Assembly (NCBI RefSeq): GCF_047345415.1
Contig: NZ_JBLFEP010000002.1
Span: 1,003,558-1,067,557 of the forward strand
Source of the DNA: Maribacter_C sp947494565
GTDB lineage: Bacteria > Bacteroidota > Bacteroidia > Flavobacteriales > Flavobacteriaceae
Reading direction: 5' to 3'
DNA: 64,000 nucleotides
Part shown: positions 8,739 through 17,607 of the stretch, piece after piece
Layout of the letters: the number at the start of each line of letters is the position of its first letter
Numbering within the stretch: position 1 is the first letter of the stretch
Notes under the pieces: generated by a model
Database searches by the model: none
Told to the model about the DNA's origin: nothing
The model's input: the letters and a program-made list of their open reading frames with translations, nothing else
Program-made: the position numbers and the translations under genes

Positions 8739-10493
8739 TTACTTCGGGATCAATTGTAAATCGACCAATTGCAGTCCATCATCTATCAAATGCCCAAATC
8801 GGGGATGGTTTTGCTTTACGATTTCAAGGTGCGAGGCAATTTCCATGGCGAAATCCAGATCGCCGTTGGTCTTGGCCAATTCATACAGTTCAATGGATAG
8901 TAACCAGTCACCGGGGAACTCAACGGCAAGCTGTTCAAAAACCTTGTGTCTCGATATCGTTGTATTGCTACCCTCTCGAAATTCACGTACCTGTTGGTAG
9001 TACTTCTCCAGTTTCTTTTTCTCGGGAGCTATTTCTGTTTTTGAAGTGGTCGATGTAATCTCATGATCGATCAAATCAAAGCTTTGTAAGTCCGCTGGGC
9101 CGTTGAATGCCGAAACGATATGTTCGCCCACGGCCATGTTATAAAGCCGTTCGTCAGATTTAAAAAGTATTTTTTGCTTATGGTTTACAGTACAATTCCT
9201 GAAGGTAATCAGTATGATCTCGCCTTTCAGGTTACGGGTACCGGTAACGATTTCTCCCGATATGGTAATGCCGCCCTCGAATTCAAGGGTTATGGTCTGT
9301 CCCTCAAATATATTGTAAGCTTTTAGGTCTCTCGGACTCATCGCTTCTATAGCCAAGTTGATGCCTTTTAATTTTCCCATGGGTGAGCCAAAACCATCAT
9401 AATGGTGTTGTGTACTGTGCCCCACTAACTCTTTTTCGCGAAAGGCGAGTGCGGTGGGTCCCTTGGTTTGAAAAAACACGGGCTTGCCTTCAAAATCGAT
9501 GGCATTTTCAAAATTACCTGAGACTTGAAGACCGGTGCTCAGCTCAATGGTGCCAAGCTCTTTTGAATTGATGAGTTTTCGTAGGGCGCTCAAGCCCCCT
9601 TTTCGAACGGCCATGCTGTTTGCAAATTCTTCCAGCACCTGGCTGAGAAATGCAAAATCGGGAGTCACAAAAAGTTGCGGTTGTGGTTGGGTAATATCGA
9701 AGGAGGTATGCGCCGCTTCAATGGAATAGGGTATTTTCCTTACTTTATCGGTCATGCACCATGCACTTTCGCCAATTGAAGAAAGGAGGCCGGCTCCGTA
9801 AATTTTAGGATCGTCGACCGTTCCGATCAGTCCGTATTCCACCGTCCACCAATGTAGATTTCGAATCAGGGCCATTTCACTGGGCTCGCCCATATTGTTT
9901 TGAAGCTTCGCAATATGTTTTTCTGCCTTTTCGATATCCTTTTTGGGTGTTCCAGAAGCTTCCTTGATGATCGAAAGGTGCCGCACTGCTTCGTACAATT
10001 CAAAATCCTTGGCACTTGAAATCGCCTTGCAGCCTATTTCGCCAAAGCGCCGTAAATATTCCGCATACTCAGGATTGGCAATAATGGGGGCATGTCCTGC
10101 GCCTTCATGGATGATATCGGGTGCTGGGGTATATTCGATATGCTCCAACTGACGAATGTCTGAAGCAATGACCAATACATTATAGGCCTGAAATTCCATA
10201 AAAGCGGCCGGAGGAATAAACCCATCTACGGCGACGGCTGCCCAGCCGATTTCCTGAAGAATACGGTTCATGCCATACATATTCGGAATACGGTCTATGG
10301 ATATCCCCGTTTTTCGTAAGCCCTCGACATATGATCTGTGGGCAACTTTGCTGAGGTAATCCACATTTTTTCGCATGACATAGCGCCAAACGGCTTGATT
10401 GATAGCGGTGTATTCCTCGTAGTCTTGAGGCTTTATAAATTGCTTCAGATGCTCTGGAAGCTTATCGAGAATAGGATTACTTTCGAAAGACAT
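8739..10493 (-). CDS. Aromatic amino acid hydroxylase (biopterin-dependent), extended
   Basis: Iron- and pterin-dependent monooxygenase, most like phenylalanine 4-hydroxylase (Phe to Tyr). The catalytic domain covers about residues 20-300 with iron ligands His129 and His134 in HEGAGHAP and Glu219 in WWTVEYGLIG. The protein is 584 residues, about twice a typical bacterial enzyme (260-300). The extra C-terminal half (about 330-584) contains a beta-rich segment and a helical tail that I do not recognise. There is no N-terminal ACT domain. No pterin-recycling gene (PCD) is adjacent. Enzyme class is firm; the exact substrate is not. Confidence 0.85.
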   Translation of the reverse strand: MSFESNPILDKLPEHLKQFIKPQDYEEYTAINQAVWRYVMRKNVDYLSKVAHRSYVEGLRKTGISIDRIPNMYGMNRILQEIGWAAVAVDGFIPPAAFMEFQAYNVLVIASDIRQLEHIEYTPAPDIIHEGAGHAPIIANPEYAEYLRRFGEIGCKAISSAKDFELYEAVRHLSIIKEASGTPKKDIEKAEKHIAKLQNNMGEPSEMALIRNLHWWTVEYGLIGTVDDPKIYGAGLLSSIGESAWCMTDKVRKIPYSIEAAHTSFDITQPQPQLFVTPDFAFLSQVLEEFANSMAVRKGGLSALRKLINSKELGTIELSTGLQVSGNFENAIDFEGKPVFFQTKGPTALAFREKELVGHSTQHHYDGFGSPMGKLKGINLAIEAMSPRDLKAYNIFEGQTITLEFEGGITISGEIVTGTRNLKGEIILITFRNCTVNHKQKILFKSDERLYNMAVGEHIVSAFNGPADLQSFDLIDHEITSTTSKTEIAPEKKKLEKYYQQVREFREGSNTTISRHKVFEQLAVEFPGDWLLSIELYELAKTNGDLDFAMEIASHLEIVKQNHPRFGHLIDDGLQLVDLQLIPK

Positions 10494-10570
10494 TCTTACC
10501 TTGATTTGCGATAAGTAAAGTTACGAAAATTGAAAATGGAATTGGGTTTATAGAGTGGGCAATGGGCTAA

Positions 10571-10598
10571 AAAAAACCGCCCTGTTGGGCGGCCTATA
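10571..10598 (-). terminator. Intrinsic terminator
   Basis: CCGCCC-TGTT-GGGCGG stem-loop (10577-10592) followed on the minus strand by a run of T. It lies just past the stop of the DUF4136 gene at 10601. Confidence 0.8.
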
Positions 10599-10600
10599 AT

Positions 10601-11191
10601 TTATTTTGATGCGATTGCATTGGGGGGATATTCCTCTAAAATTTCGGAGACGAACTGTTGTATTCGAGCTTCCTTCTTCTCTATATTTTTGTTGTTGCCT
10701 AAGGTACCGACACCTTTTCCTTGCCAGATCAATTCTTTTTTCTTTGCGTCGATCAAGTCGATATAGAGTGATCCTTCCGTTCTTGTACTGACAGCGTTGC
10801 CGCCCCAGCCCCAACCAGGACCCCATCCGCCCCAGCCCCAACCGGGTCCGAAGCCTCCCCAGCCCCAGCCTCCCCAGCCGCCCCAACCGAAGTTGTTATT
10901 GTAGACGTCTACTTGCTCGCTCTCTTTCGTGAAAATACTCACCAAAATATCAGGGGAATCCGATTTTACAAAACCACGTGAACCCATTTCAGTTTCAATG
11001 GCCCGTAAAATACGTTTCTTGTCCAAATCGGAAATCTGTGCCTTGTCGATGCCTGTCTTATAGAAGGCATACGACTTAAACTCATTAAAATCTGCTGCCC
11101 TATCATAATCGGATAAGACCCTGACCGAGGTGCAGGAGCTTAAGAAGAGTAGGAGTAGCAACGGTAGGGCAAGAATCTTTATCTTTTTCAT
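10601..11191 (-). CDS. DUF4136 domain-containing lipoprotein with Gly-Trp-rich tract
   Basis: Outer-membrane or periplasmic lipoprotein of 196 residues: signal peptide with lipobox (LFLSSCTS, Cys20), then the DUF4136 fold (RAADFNEFKSYAFY start; a SLYIDLID strand pair; GTLGNNK near the end). Between about residues 83 and 112 sits a tract of alternating Gly and Trp with occasional Pro and Phe. The family function is unknown. Such GW tracts may help in surface or membrane association, which is inference. Confidence 0.85.
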   Translation of the reverse strand: MKKIKILALPLLLLLFLSSCTSVRVLSDYDRAADFNEFKSYAFYKTGIDKAQISDLDKKRILRAIETEMGSRGFVKSDSPDILVSIFTKESEQVDVYNNNFGWGGWGGWGWGGFGPGWGWGGWGPGWGWGGNAVSTRTEGSLYIDLIDAKKKELIWQGKGVGTLGNNKNIEKKEARIQQFVSEILEEYPPNAIASK

Positions 11192-11266
11192 AGTACAAAC
11201 TGTTTAAGGAATTCGTCAAGTATTTTGTAGTTTTAGTCTCAAAAACCATGCCGAAACCTTAGGTTT

Positions 11267-11428
11267 CTAGCCTTGACTATTTTTCTTGATATCGTAACCA
11301 TAAGGGCAATGCCTACAGCCACTTTCACAACAATAACCTCTTTTGAGATGGTATTGTTTGGTAAAAACGCGATAGCCTTCTTCCGACCAATAAAAATCCC
11401 CTTTTTCGATAGGAATGATTTCTTTCAT
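11267..11428 (-). CDS. DUF5522 small cysteine-rich protein
   Basis: A 53-residue gene too short for most ORF callers. ATG at 11428, TAG at 11267-11269. The centre reads HLKRGYCCESGCRHCPYGY, with cysteines at 33, 34, 38 and 41 plus His40, a pattern typical of DUF5522 and consistent with a small metal site (zinc or iron-sulfur). The rightward frame over the same bases is a shadow. It stands alone on the minus strand before the rightward cluster. Function unknown. Confidence 0.85.
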   Translation of the reverse strand: MKEIIPIEKGDFYWSEEGYRVFTKQYHLKRGYCCESGCRHCPYGYDIKKNSQG

Positions 11429-11623
11429 TTTGCTTGCGATTCAATCATAAAATTAGTCGATTTTGTTGATAATACTTCCATCTATTGCTCCAAAACGTCC
11501 ATTTTGCGGACATATTTGTGCTATTCAACGGATAAATACAATTGTTGGCAACATATTTGAGTTCTATCCGACACATGCGCCGATAACAATTAAATTTGTG
11601 AATCGTCGTTTTAAAGCTGATAC

Positions 11624-11947
11624 ATGATTTTAGTCTTTAAACATCTTTTCTATAAAAACTACGTCGGTCTTTCGGTGTGGCCGTTCATTATTTTAAAAAA
11701 TGATGCCCTCAAGGAAGATGGTGTTCTGATCAATCACGAGAAAATACACTTAAAGCAACAATTGGAATTATTGATTCTGCCTTTTTATGCAGTATACATT
11801 ACCGAATGGCTTTTTCGGAGTCTTTTTCATTTGAGCTTTTACCGAGGGTATCAGAACATTAGCTTTGAACAAGAGGCCTATGCGAACGAGCACAACTTAA
11901 ATTACCCAAACGAAAGAAGGCCATTCAGCTTTATAAAGTACCTTTGA
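11624..11947 (+). CDS. Small membrane protein with HExxH motif
   Basis: Protein of 107 residues, conserved-looking and hydrophobic. Residues 38-42 are HEKIH, followed by a membrane-like stretch (47-62) and a later acidic FEQEAYANEH segment with Glu84. HExxH plus a distal Glu is the gluzincin zinc-site layout and recalls a stripped-down M56/BlaR1-like peptidase, but the protein is very short. It opens a rightward run of genes, 18 bp before the PLP enzyme gene. Protease activity is only a suggestion. Confidence 0.6.
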   Translation: MILVFKHLFYKNYVGLSVWPFIILKNDALKEDGVLINHEKIHLKQQLELLILPFYAVYITEWLFRSLFHLSFYRGYQNISFEQEAYANEHNLNYPNERRPFSFIKYL

Positions 11948-11965
11948 GAAGTTTAAACGACTTCC

Positions 11966-12871
11966 GTGAAGATCCAAAATCAGCAGATAAGCCTCCCCAT
12001 TTTACAAGAAAAAAAGGTACTTCTTTTTATCAAGCGTGAAGACCTGATCCACCCCTTTATTTCGGGAAATAAGTTTCGTAAGCTAAAGTATAATTTGCTG
12101 GAAGCTAAAAAAAAGGGGCACGATACCTTGCTAACGTATGGTGGGGCCTTCTCCAATCATATTGCTGCCACCGCCTATGCGGGTAGAGAAGCGAAAATGA
12201 GGACCATCGGCGTTATTCGAGGCGAAGAACTGCGCACCAAATGGCATGAAAATCCAACTTTGGCATTCGCCGGTCGACAGGGGATGCAATTCCACTTTTT
12301 ATCAAGGGAGGCCTATCGAGAGAAGACCACTTCCGCTGAACTGCAAAAATTGGAGGCGCTTTTTGGCCGATTTTATGAGCTGCCCGAAGGAGGTTCGAAT
12401 AGTTTGGCGGTAAAGGGATGTGAAGAAATGCTAACGCCCAGAGACCTTCAATTTGATGTGGTCTGTGCAGCGGTCGGCACCGGTACGACCCTTGCAGGGA
12501 TATCCAATGCTGCTAGCTCGGAGCAGTCCGTTTTGGGCTTTCCTTCCTTGAAGGGCGATTTTTTAAAGGAAGATATTCGTAAATTTGCTTTCAAGGGAAA
12601 TTGGAACTTGCAGACCGAGTACCATTTTGGGGGGTACGCCAAAGTTACTCGTGAACTGATCGAATTTATGAATAGGTTCAAGCAAGAAACCCAAGTTCCA
12701 TTAGACCCTGTCTACACCGGAAAGCTGCTGTATGGCATACTGGATATGGTCAAAAAAGACCGATTCAAACCGAATTCAAGCCTGCTGGCCATTCATACTG
12801 GCGGCCTTCAGGGAAGGATAGGAATGAACATGAAATTGAAAAAGAAAAATTTGCCATTGATTCAACTATGA
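11966..12871 (+). CDS. 1-aminocyclopropane-1-carboxylate deaminase / D-cysteine desulfhydrase family PLP enzyme
   Basis: PLP enzyme of 301 residues from the ACC deaminase/D-cysteine desulfhydrase branch of fold type II. The cofactor lysine lies in GNKFRKLKYN (Lys36 by analogy), and the phosphate/glycine-rich segments are GGAFSNHIAA and AAVGTGTTLAGI. Proteins like this in Bacteroidota usually act on D-cysteine or related D-amino acids; true ACC deaminase activity cannot be assumed. It begins with GTG at 11966. Its stop overlaps the next gene's ATG (ATGA), so the two are coupled. Confidence 0.85.
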   Translation: MKIQNQQISLPILQEKKVLLFIKREDLIHPFISGNKFRKLKYNLLEAKKKGHDTLLTYGGAFSNHIAATAYAGREAKMRTIGVIRGEELRTKWHENPTLAFAGRQGMQFHFLSREAYREKTTSAELQKLEALFGRFYELPEGGSNSLAVKGCEEMLTPRDLQFDVVCAAVGTGTTLAGISNAASSEQSVLGFPSLKGDFLKEDIRKFAFKGNWNLQTEYHFGGYAKVTRELIEFMNRFKQETQVPLDPVYTGKLLYGILDMVKKDRFKPNSSLLAIHTGGLQGRIGMNMKLKKKNLPLIQL

Positions 12872-13719
12872 TACAACGACTGGCTACAGTAGCGATACTC
12901 CTTTGCTTTTTATCCGGATGCAAGGTGAAGCAACGGGCGACCCGCCAAAGTGAAACCCAACGGACGGTAGTGCGGTCTGATAACGACACTGAAGAAACAG
13001 AAGAGGATGACGGATCATTGGTGCTGCCCAAGGACACCGGTAAGTTCGTCCGATTCGAAATCGGTTCGGTTATCGAATACGTGCAGACGTTTTCGGAAAT
13101 AGCCCAATTGGAGATGAAAGCGTATGGCATACCCGCTAGTATCACCTTGGCACAGGGGCTATTGGAAAGTGGCTTCGGCAAAGGGGAACTTGCTAGGAAA
13201 ACCAACAACCACTTTGGAATCAAATGCCATACAGGCTGGCAGGGAGATTATGATTTTCATGATGATGATGAAAAAGGGGAGTGCTTTCGCAAGTACAACC
13301 ACCCCATGTATTCCTATCGCGATCATAGCGTCTTTCTCAAGAATCGTTCTCGCTATGCTTCCCTGTTCGATTTGCGAAAAGATGACTACAAGAAATGGGC
13401 CTACGGACTTAAAAAAGCGGGGTACGCTACCGATAAACGCTACCCGTCCAAACTTATCAGTATTATAGAGAAGTATGATCTACATAAATACGATCAGGCT
13501 GTTTTAGGTAACCGTTACAAGGCGAATACCCATACAAAACCAGTGACCGCTAGCACACCGTCTATCGATAAACATGTGGTGAAAAAGGGAGATACACTAT
13601 ACTCCATTTCTAGAAAATATGCGGTCTCTGTAGATGATTTGAAACGCTGGAACTATCTGTATGACAATTCGATCAAGGTAGGGCAGAAATTGACCGTGAA
13701 AACCAAAAACTTCAATTGA
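12868..13719 (+). CDS. Glucosaminidase-LysM lipoprotein (peptidoglycan hydrolase)
   Basis: Cell-wall hydrolase of 283 residues. A lipoprotein signal (LSGCKVK, Cys18) leads into a glucosaminidase domain (about 75-215) of the FlgJ/LytG type: LAQGLLESGFGKGELA carries the catalytic Glu, then NNHFGIKC. It ends with one LysM motif (about 233-278, VKKGDTLYSISRKY). It would cleave the glycan strand at GlcNAc-MurNAc from the periplasmic face. It is coupled to the preceding PLP enzyme by a 4-base overlap. Confidence 0.92.
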   Translation: MIQRLATVAILLCFLSGCKVKQRATRQSETQRTVVRSDNDTEETEEDDGSLVLPKDTGKFVRFEIGSVIEYVQTFSEIAQLEMKAYGIPASITLAQGLLESGFGKGELARKTNNHFGIKCHTGWQGDYDFHDDDEKGECFRKYNHPMYSYRDHSVFLKNRSRYASLFDLRKDDYKKWAYGLKKAGYATDKRYPSKLISIIEKYDLHKYDQAVLGNRYKANTHTKPVTASTPSIDKHVVKKGDTLYSISRKYAVSVDDLKRWNYLYDNSIKVGQKLTVKTKNFN

Positions 13720-13805
13720 GGGAATAGAAATGGGCAGTTGATGTGCTATCAAGGTAGCTTAGAACGAGCTTTTAAGAAATTCTGAGTGAGATTTCAACAA
13801 GCGAC

Positions 13806-14726
13806 ATGATAAAAAATATATCCAGGTACCACCTTATTGTTCTTGTGTGTACTACCCTTTATATGGGAGTAGTAAAAGGACAGCAGAAAATAAGCTTTTC
13901 GTTTGATGACGGATTAATTACCGACAGACCCGGGTATTCACTACAGGAGTGGAACCAACTTTTATTGGACAAGTTGCAGAGGCATAAGGTGAACTCCATT
14001 TTGTTCGTAGCGGGATATAATAAATTTGGTGAGAAAGGCAGATACGTATTGCAAAGTTGGAATGATAAAGGACACCTTATCGCCAATCATACGACCAATC
14101 ACCCTAATTATAACAATGACGAAAGTACCTATCGTAAATTCTCGAGAGAACTACTTTCGAACGATAGTTTGATCAATGGGTATTCGAACTATGTGAAGTT
14201 GTTTCGGTTTCCGTACTTGAAAGAAGGAAATACTCCAGAGAAAGTCGATTCCTTTAGGTCTTTTATGGAAGAGATGGGGTATCGAAACGGATATGTGACC
14301 ATTGATGCTTCCGATTGGTATATCGATAGTCGTTTGGTAGAACGATTGAAAGAAAACCCCAAAGCTGATGTGACGGATTTCAAGAAATTCTATCTAGAAC
14401 ATATCTGGGAAAGGGCCCAATTCTATGAAAAGCTATCCTTTGAACTGAACGATAGGCATATCGCCCATACCTTATTGTTGCACCATAATTTGGCAGCGGC
14501 ACTTTTTATAGATGACTTGATTCAAATGTTCGAAGCTAAAGGGTGGCAAATTGTATCGTCGAAAGAGGCGTATACGGACCCGATTTATGCGGTAACTCCG
14601 GAATATGCGGGGGAAAGCCTCATCTATGCCCTGGCCAAAGACTCTGGGAAATACGAACACCTATTGAGGTATCCGGCCGAAGATAGTAGGTACGAAAAGA
14701 AACGAATGAATGCCCTCGGATTATAA
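13806..14726 (+). CDS. Polysaccharide deacetylase family protein (NodB-like), secreted
   Basis: Secreted protein of 306 residues with a signal peptide (to about 25) and a NodB fold. Metal and catalytic residues are visible: SFSFDDG (Asp34-Asp35), and the HxxxH pair in NHTTNHP (His95, His99). The RFPYLKEG strand motif and a late LLLHHN histidine are also present. The family removes N- or O-acetyl groups from glycans such as chitin or peptidoglycan; the true substrate is unknown. It lies 21 bp upstream of hemL. Confidence 0.88.
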   Translation: MIKNISRYHLIVLVCTTLYMGVVKGQQKISFSFDDGLITDRPGYSLQEWNQLLLDKLQRHKVNSILFVAGYNKFGEKGRYVLQSWNDKGHLIANHTTNHPNYNNDESTYRKFSRELLSNDSLINGYSNYVKLFRFPYLKEGNTPEKVDSFRSFMEEMGYRNGYVTIDASDWYIDSRLVERLKENPKADVTDFKKFYLEHIWERAQFYEKLSFELNDRHIAHTLLLHHNLAAALFIDDLIQMFEAKGWQIVSSKEAYTDPIYAVTPEYAGESLIYALAKDSGKYEHLLRYPAEDSRYEKKRMNALGL

Positions 14727-14747
14727 CTAACAAAGTTTAACTATACT

Positions 14748-16025
14748 ATGATTTACCAACGAAGCAGTGCACTTTTCCAAGAAGCCAAGAACTATATCCC
14801 GGGAGGAGTAAATTCTCCGGTACGAGCTTTTAAGGCAGTGGGCGGAGATCCTATTTTCGTAAAGGAAGCCAAAGGAGCCTATCTATATGACGAAGACGGT
14901 AACCGATTGATCGACTATATCGCTTCATGGGGCCCATTGATTTTAGGGCACGCATATGCACCCGTAATCGATGCCGTCATCGAAAAGGCGAAGAAGGGAA
15001 CATCGTTCGGAATGCCCACGGAAATTGAAACAGCGTTGGCGAAATTAGCGGTTTCCATGGTGCCGAATATTGACAAGATCCGTTTCGTGAATAGTGGTAC
15101 CGAGGCCTGTATGAGTGCCGTTCGCTTGGCGCGCGGTTATACCCGAAAGGATAAAATCATCAAATTTGCCGGCTGTTATCACGGTCATTCCGATTCTTTT
15201 TTGATTCAAGCAGGCAGTGGGGCTGTTACGTTCGGAAGCCCTAACAGTCCGGGTGTGACACAGGGTACTGCAAAAGATACCCTATTGGCAGACTACAATG
15301 ATTTGGAGGGCGTGCAACAGTTGGTCGAGGCCAATCGAGGTGAGATAGCCGCCATTATTATCGAACCGGTCGCCGGTAATATGGGCTGTATTGTTCCCAC
15401 AGTTGCGTTTATCCAGGGATTACGGGAGGTGTGTAACCAAGAAGGCATACTATTATTGTTCGATGAGGTGATGACCGGATTTCGATTGGGAAAAGGGGGC
15501 GCACAAGAAGTTTTAGGTATAAATGCGGATATCGTAATGTTCGGAAAGGTGATTGGGGGTGGACTTCCAGTCGGCGCCTTTGCCGCGCGAACCGAGATTA
15601 TGGATCATTTGGCTCCGGATGGACCCGTCTATCAAGCAGGTACCCTCAGTGGAAACCCTCTGGCCATGAGCGCTGGTTTGGCCATGTTGACCGAGCTGAA
15701 TTCCAAACCGGAAGTCTTTGAGAGTCTTGCGGACAAAACCGAACATTTGCATGAAGGGTTTGATAATGTCATGCGACGGAAGGGTATTCCTTATCAAATC
15801 AATCGTTTTGGAAGTATGATATCCTTGCATTTCACAGATGAACCGGTCGTCGATTTCAAATCCTCGGCCAAGGGAAACAACGACACCTTTAAAAAGTACT
15901 TTCACGCTATGCTTGAAAAGGGTATTTATCTTCCACCTAGTGCCTTTGAAAGTTATTTTCTAAACGATGCGTTGAGCTATGCCGACCTGGATGAAACCAT
16001 TGCCGCGTTGGATGCTATTTTTTAA
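14748..16025 (+). CDS. hemL: Glutamate-1-semialdehyde 2,1-aminomutase
   Basis: Converts glutamate-1-semialdehyde to 5-aminolevulinate in the C5 tetrapyrrole pathway. The 425-residue length is right for the family. The PLP lysine is Lys267 in FGKVIGGGLPVG; other hallmarks are FVNSGTEACMSAVRLAR, GCYHGHSD and FDEVMTGFR. It ends the rightward run that starts at 11624. No other heme gene is next to it. Confidence 0.96.
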   Translation: MIYQRSSALFQEAKNYIPGGVNSPVRAFKAVGGDPIFVKEAKGAYLYDEDGNRLIDYIASWGPLILGHAYAPVIDAVIEKAKKGTSFGMPTEIETALAKLAVSMVPNIDKIRFVNSGTEACMSAVRLARGYTRKDKIIKFAGCYHGHSDSFLIQAGSGAVTFGSPNSPGVTQGTAKDTLLADYNDLEGVQQLVEANRGEIAAIIIEPVAGNMGCIVPTVAFIQGLREVCNQEGILLLFDEVMTGFRLGKGGAQEVLGINADIVMFGKVIGGGLPVGAFAARTEIMDHLAPDGPVYQAGTLSGNPLAMSAGLAMLTELNSKPEVFESLADKTEHLHEGFDNVMRRKGIPYQINRFGSMISLHFTDEPVVDFKSSAKGNNDTFKKYFHAMLEKGIYLPPSAFESYFLNDALSYADLDETIAALDAIF

Positions 16026-16168
16026 GGACGTTTCCCTAGAATTGGATTTCTGATCGATGGAAAAGGGTATTTCATCGCAAATATGTGCGATTCACCAATT
16101 TATCGTAAGTATTTACCCCTTAATCGAGTTATCATAATACCAAGTCAAGTATACCAAAATTGTCCCCT

Positions 16169-16570
16169 ATGAGATTGAACGTTATTGTAATTGATGATAG
16201 TGTGCTACAGCTCACACTCTCTTCGCAGTTAATCAAGAAGAATCCGAATCTAAATCTTTTAGGCGCATACTCTGATCCTTATTTAGGTCTAGAGGCTGTA
16301 AATCAGCAAGATGTCGATGTGGTTATTTTAGATGTAGAAATGCCGGAAATCGATGGTTTTTCACTTCAAAAGCTATTTAAAGATTCTGTTGAGGTCATTA
16401 TGAACTCCACTAAGGCATGTTTTGAGCTTCAAGCCTATGTCAACGGGGCAATAGATTTTATATTGAAACCATTATCAGCTTCAAAAATTACTCGCGCGGT
16501 TCGTAGAGTTGATGAAATCAAGGAGATCATGGCTACGGAAAACGCGGTTATAGCAAATATTGCCATTTGA
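16169..16570 (+). CDS. Stand-alone response-regulator receiver protein
   Basis: Single CheY-like receiver domain of 133 residues with no output domain. Acidic pocket Asp9-Asp10, phospho-acceptor Asp55 in VVILDVEMPEIDG, switch Thr81 in MNSTK, and Lys100 in FILKPLS are all in place. The sequence is closest in feel to the receiver half of LytTR-type regulators, which suggests either a partner output protein elsewhere or a shortened gene. An in-frame TTG lies 9 bases earlier; the ATG at 16169 fits the fold better. No histidine kinase is nearby. Confidence 0.82.
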   Translation: MRLNVIVIDDSVLQLTLSSQLIKKNPNLNLLGAYSDPYLGLEAVNQQDVDVVILDVEMPEIDGFSLQKLFKDSVEVIMNSTKACFELQAYVNGAIDFILKPLSASKITRAVRRVDEIKEIMATENAVIANIAI

Positions 16571-16581
16571 TCGATCTCGTT

Positions 16582-17535
16582 TCATTCTATGGTAATGGTG
16601 CCTAAATGTACGGGTATGATTACCCTTGTTTCAGGTGAGCGTTGTCGCACATCTTTTTGAAAGGGAAGGAGTTTTTGGGTTACACCAAGCTCTTGTGAAA
16701 ACCCATAGGGCAGACGAAAATTATCCCAATGTGTCGGGATAATGATGTTCGGGTAATTGGTCACTGCCAACAAGCGTTCATTGTACTTGTAAAGCCCCAA
16801 CTGAGACCGGTTGACTCCTGCCAATAAAATATCCGGTTTTTGACCTATCAATTCTCTTTCCACAAAGTTCATCGAACCCATAGTAAGTACCGTATGTCTG
16901 GCAAAACGAGCCAAGAACATTAAAGAGCCACCTTCGATAAATTCAGATACTTTAAGGGGTGTTTTCGGTGTCTCGGTATACGTTCTTGAATCAATATAAT
17001 GTTTGTCATTTAACGCCGAATGAATCGAGGGAATGACTTGAACCGAAAAATCATCGAATTGATAGTCTTCTCCACCTTTCACTGGATATAGCTGTTCTTC
17101 AGGGATACCGTAGCCACGTAGAATATTCCGTGTGGTCTCGGTTCCGATGACTTTGGCGCCTGTTTTTTTGGCGATATAGGGCACGTCGGCCAAATGATCA
17201 AAATGCGAATGGTGTACTAAGATGAAATCAGCCTTGGTGATCAAACTATCGATCAAGAGGGTGTCGGAGACAAAGATATCTGAGCGTAATACGGTTTTTC
17301 GCGTATCCTTTTCGCTTACCCCCGGCCCTGTACCCAGTTTCATTCGAGTTAGATACGGATCGACCAATACCGTGATTTTTCCATCTGAAATTTCCCAGCC
17401 GGCGGTTCCGAAATAACGAAGTTGAATAGGTTCTTCCTGGGCCGGAGCGGAAAAAGAACTGAAAAGGACCAAGACTAGTAGGCCGATTGTCGTGTTGATT
17501 TTGGTTTGGCTCAATGCTAACATAAGATGGTTCAT
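16582..17535 (-). CDS. Secreted MBL-fold metallo-hydrolase (UlaG-like)
   Basis: Beta-lactamase-fold hydrolase of 317 residues with a signal peptide (to about 32). Zinc ligands are in HHSHFDH (His109, His111, Asp113, His114), followed by IPSIHSA and late IIPTHWDNF histidines. The layout is like UlaG/L-ascorbate-6-phosphate lactonase-type enzymes, but an exported form in Bacteroidota need not share that substrate. Its stop lies 11 bp from the stop of the convergent receiver gene. Confidence 0.85.
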   Translation of the reverse strand: MNHLMLALSQTKINTTIGLLVLVLFSSFSAPAQEEPIQLRYFGTAGWEISDGKITVLVDPYLTRMKLGTGPGVSEKDTRKTVLRSDIFVSDTLLIDSLITKADFILVHHSHFDHLADVPYIAKKTGAKVIGTETTRNILRGYGIPEEQLYPVKGGEDYQFDDFSVQVIPSIHSALNDKHYIDSRTYTETPKTPLKVSEFIEGGSLMFLARFARHTVLTMGSMNFVERELIGQKPDILLAGVNRSQLGLYKYNERLLAVTNYPNIIIPTHWDNFRLPYGFSQELGVTQKLLPFQKDVRQRSPETRVIIPVHLGTITIE

Positions 17536-17607
17536 AATGGGTTTCTATTTGCTCGATGGTCGAGATGTATACCTGCCTAATGTCGGGCGGACGTCAATTT
17601 GGTTAAT

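Noticed and set aside
11273..11560. Rightward 95-codon frame
   Set aside because: It is the shadow of the DUF5522 gene, whose cysteine motif on the minus strand is convincing.
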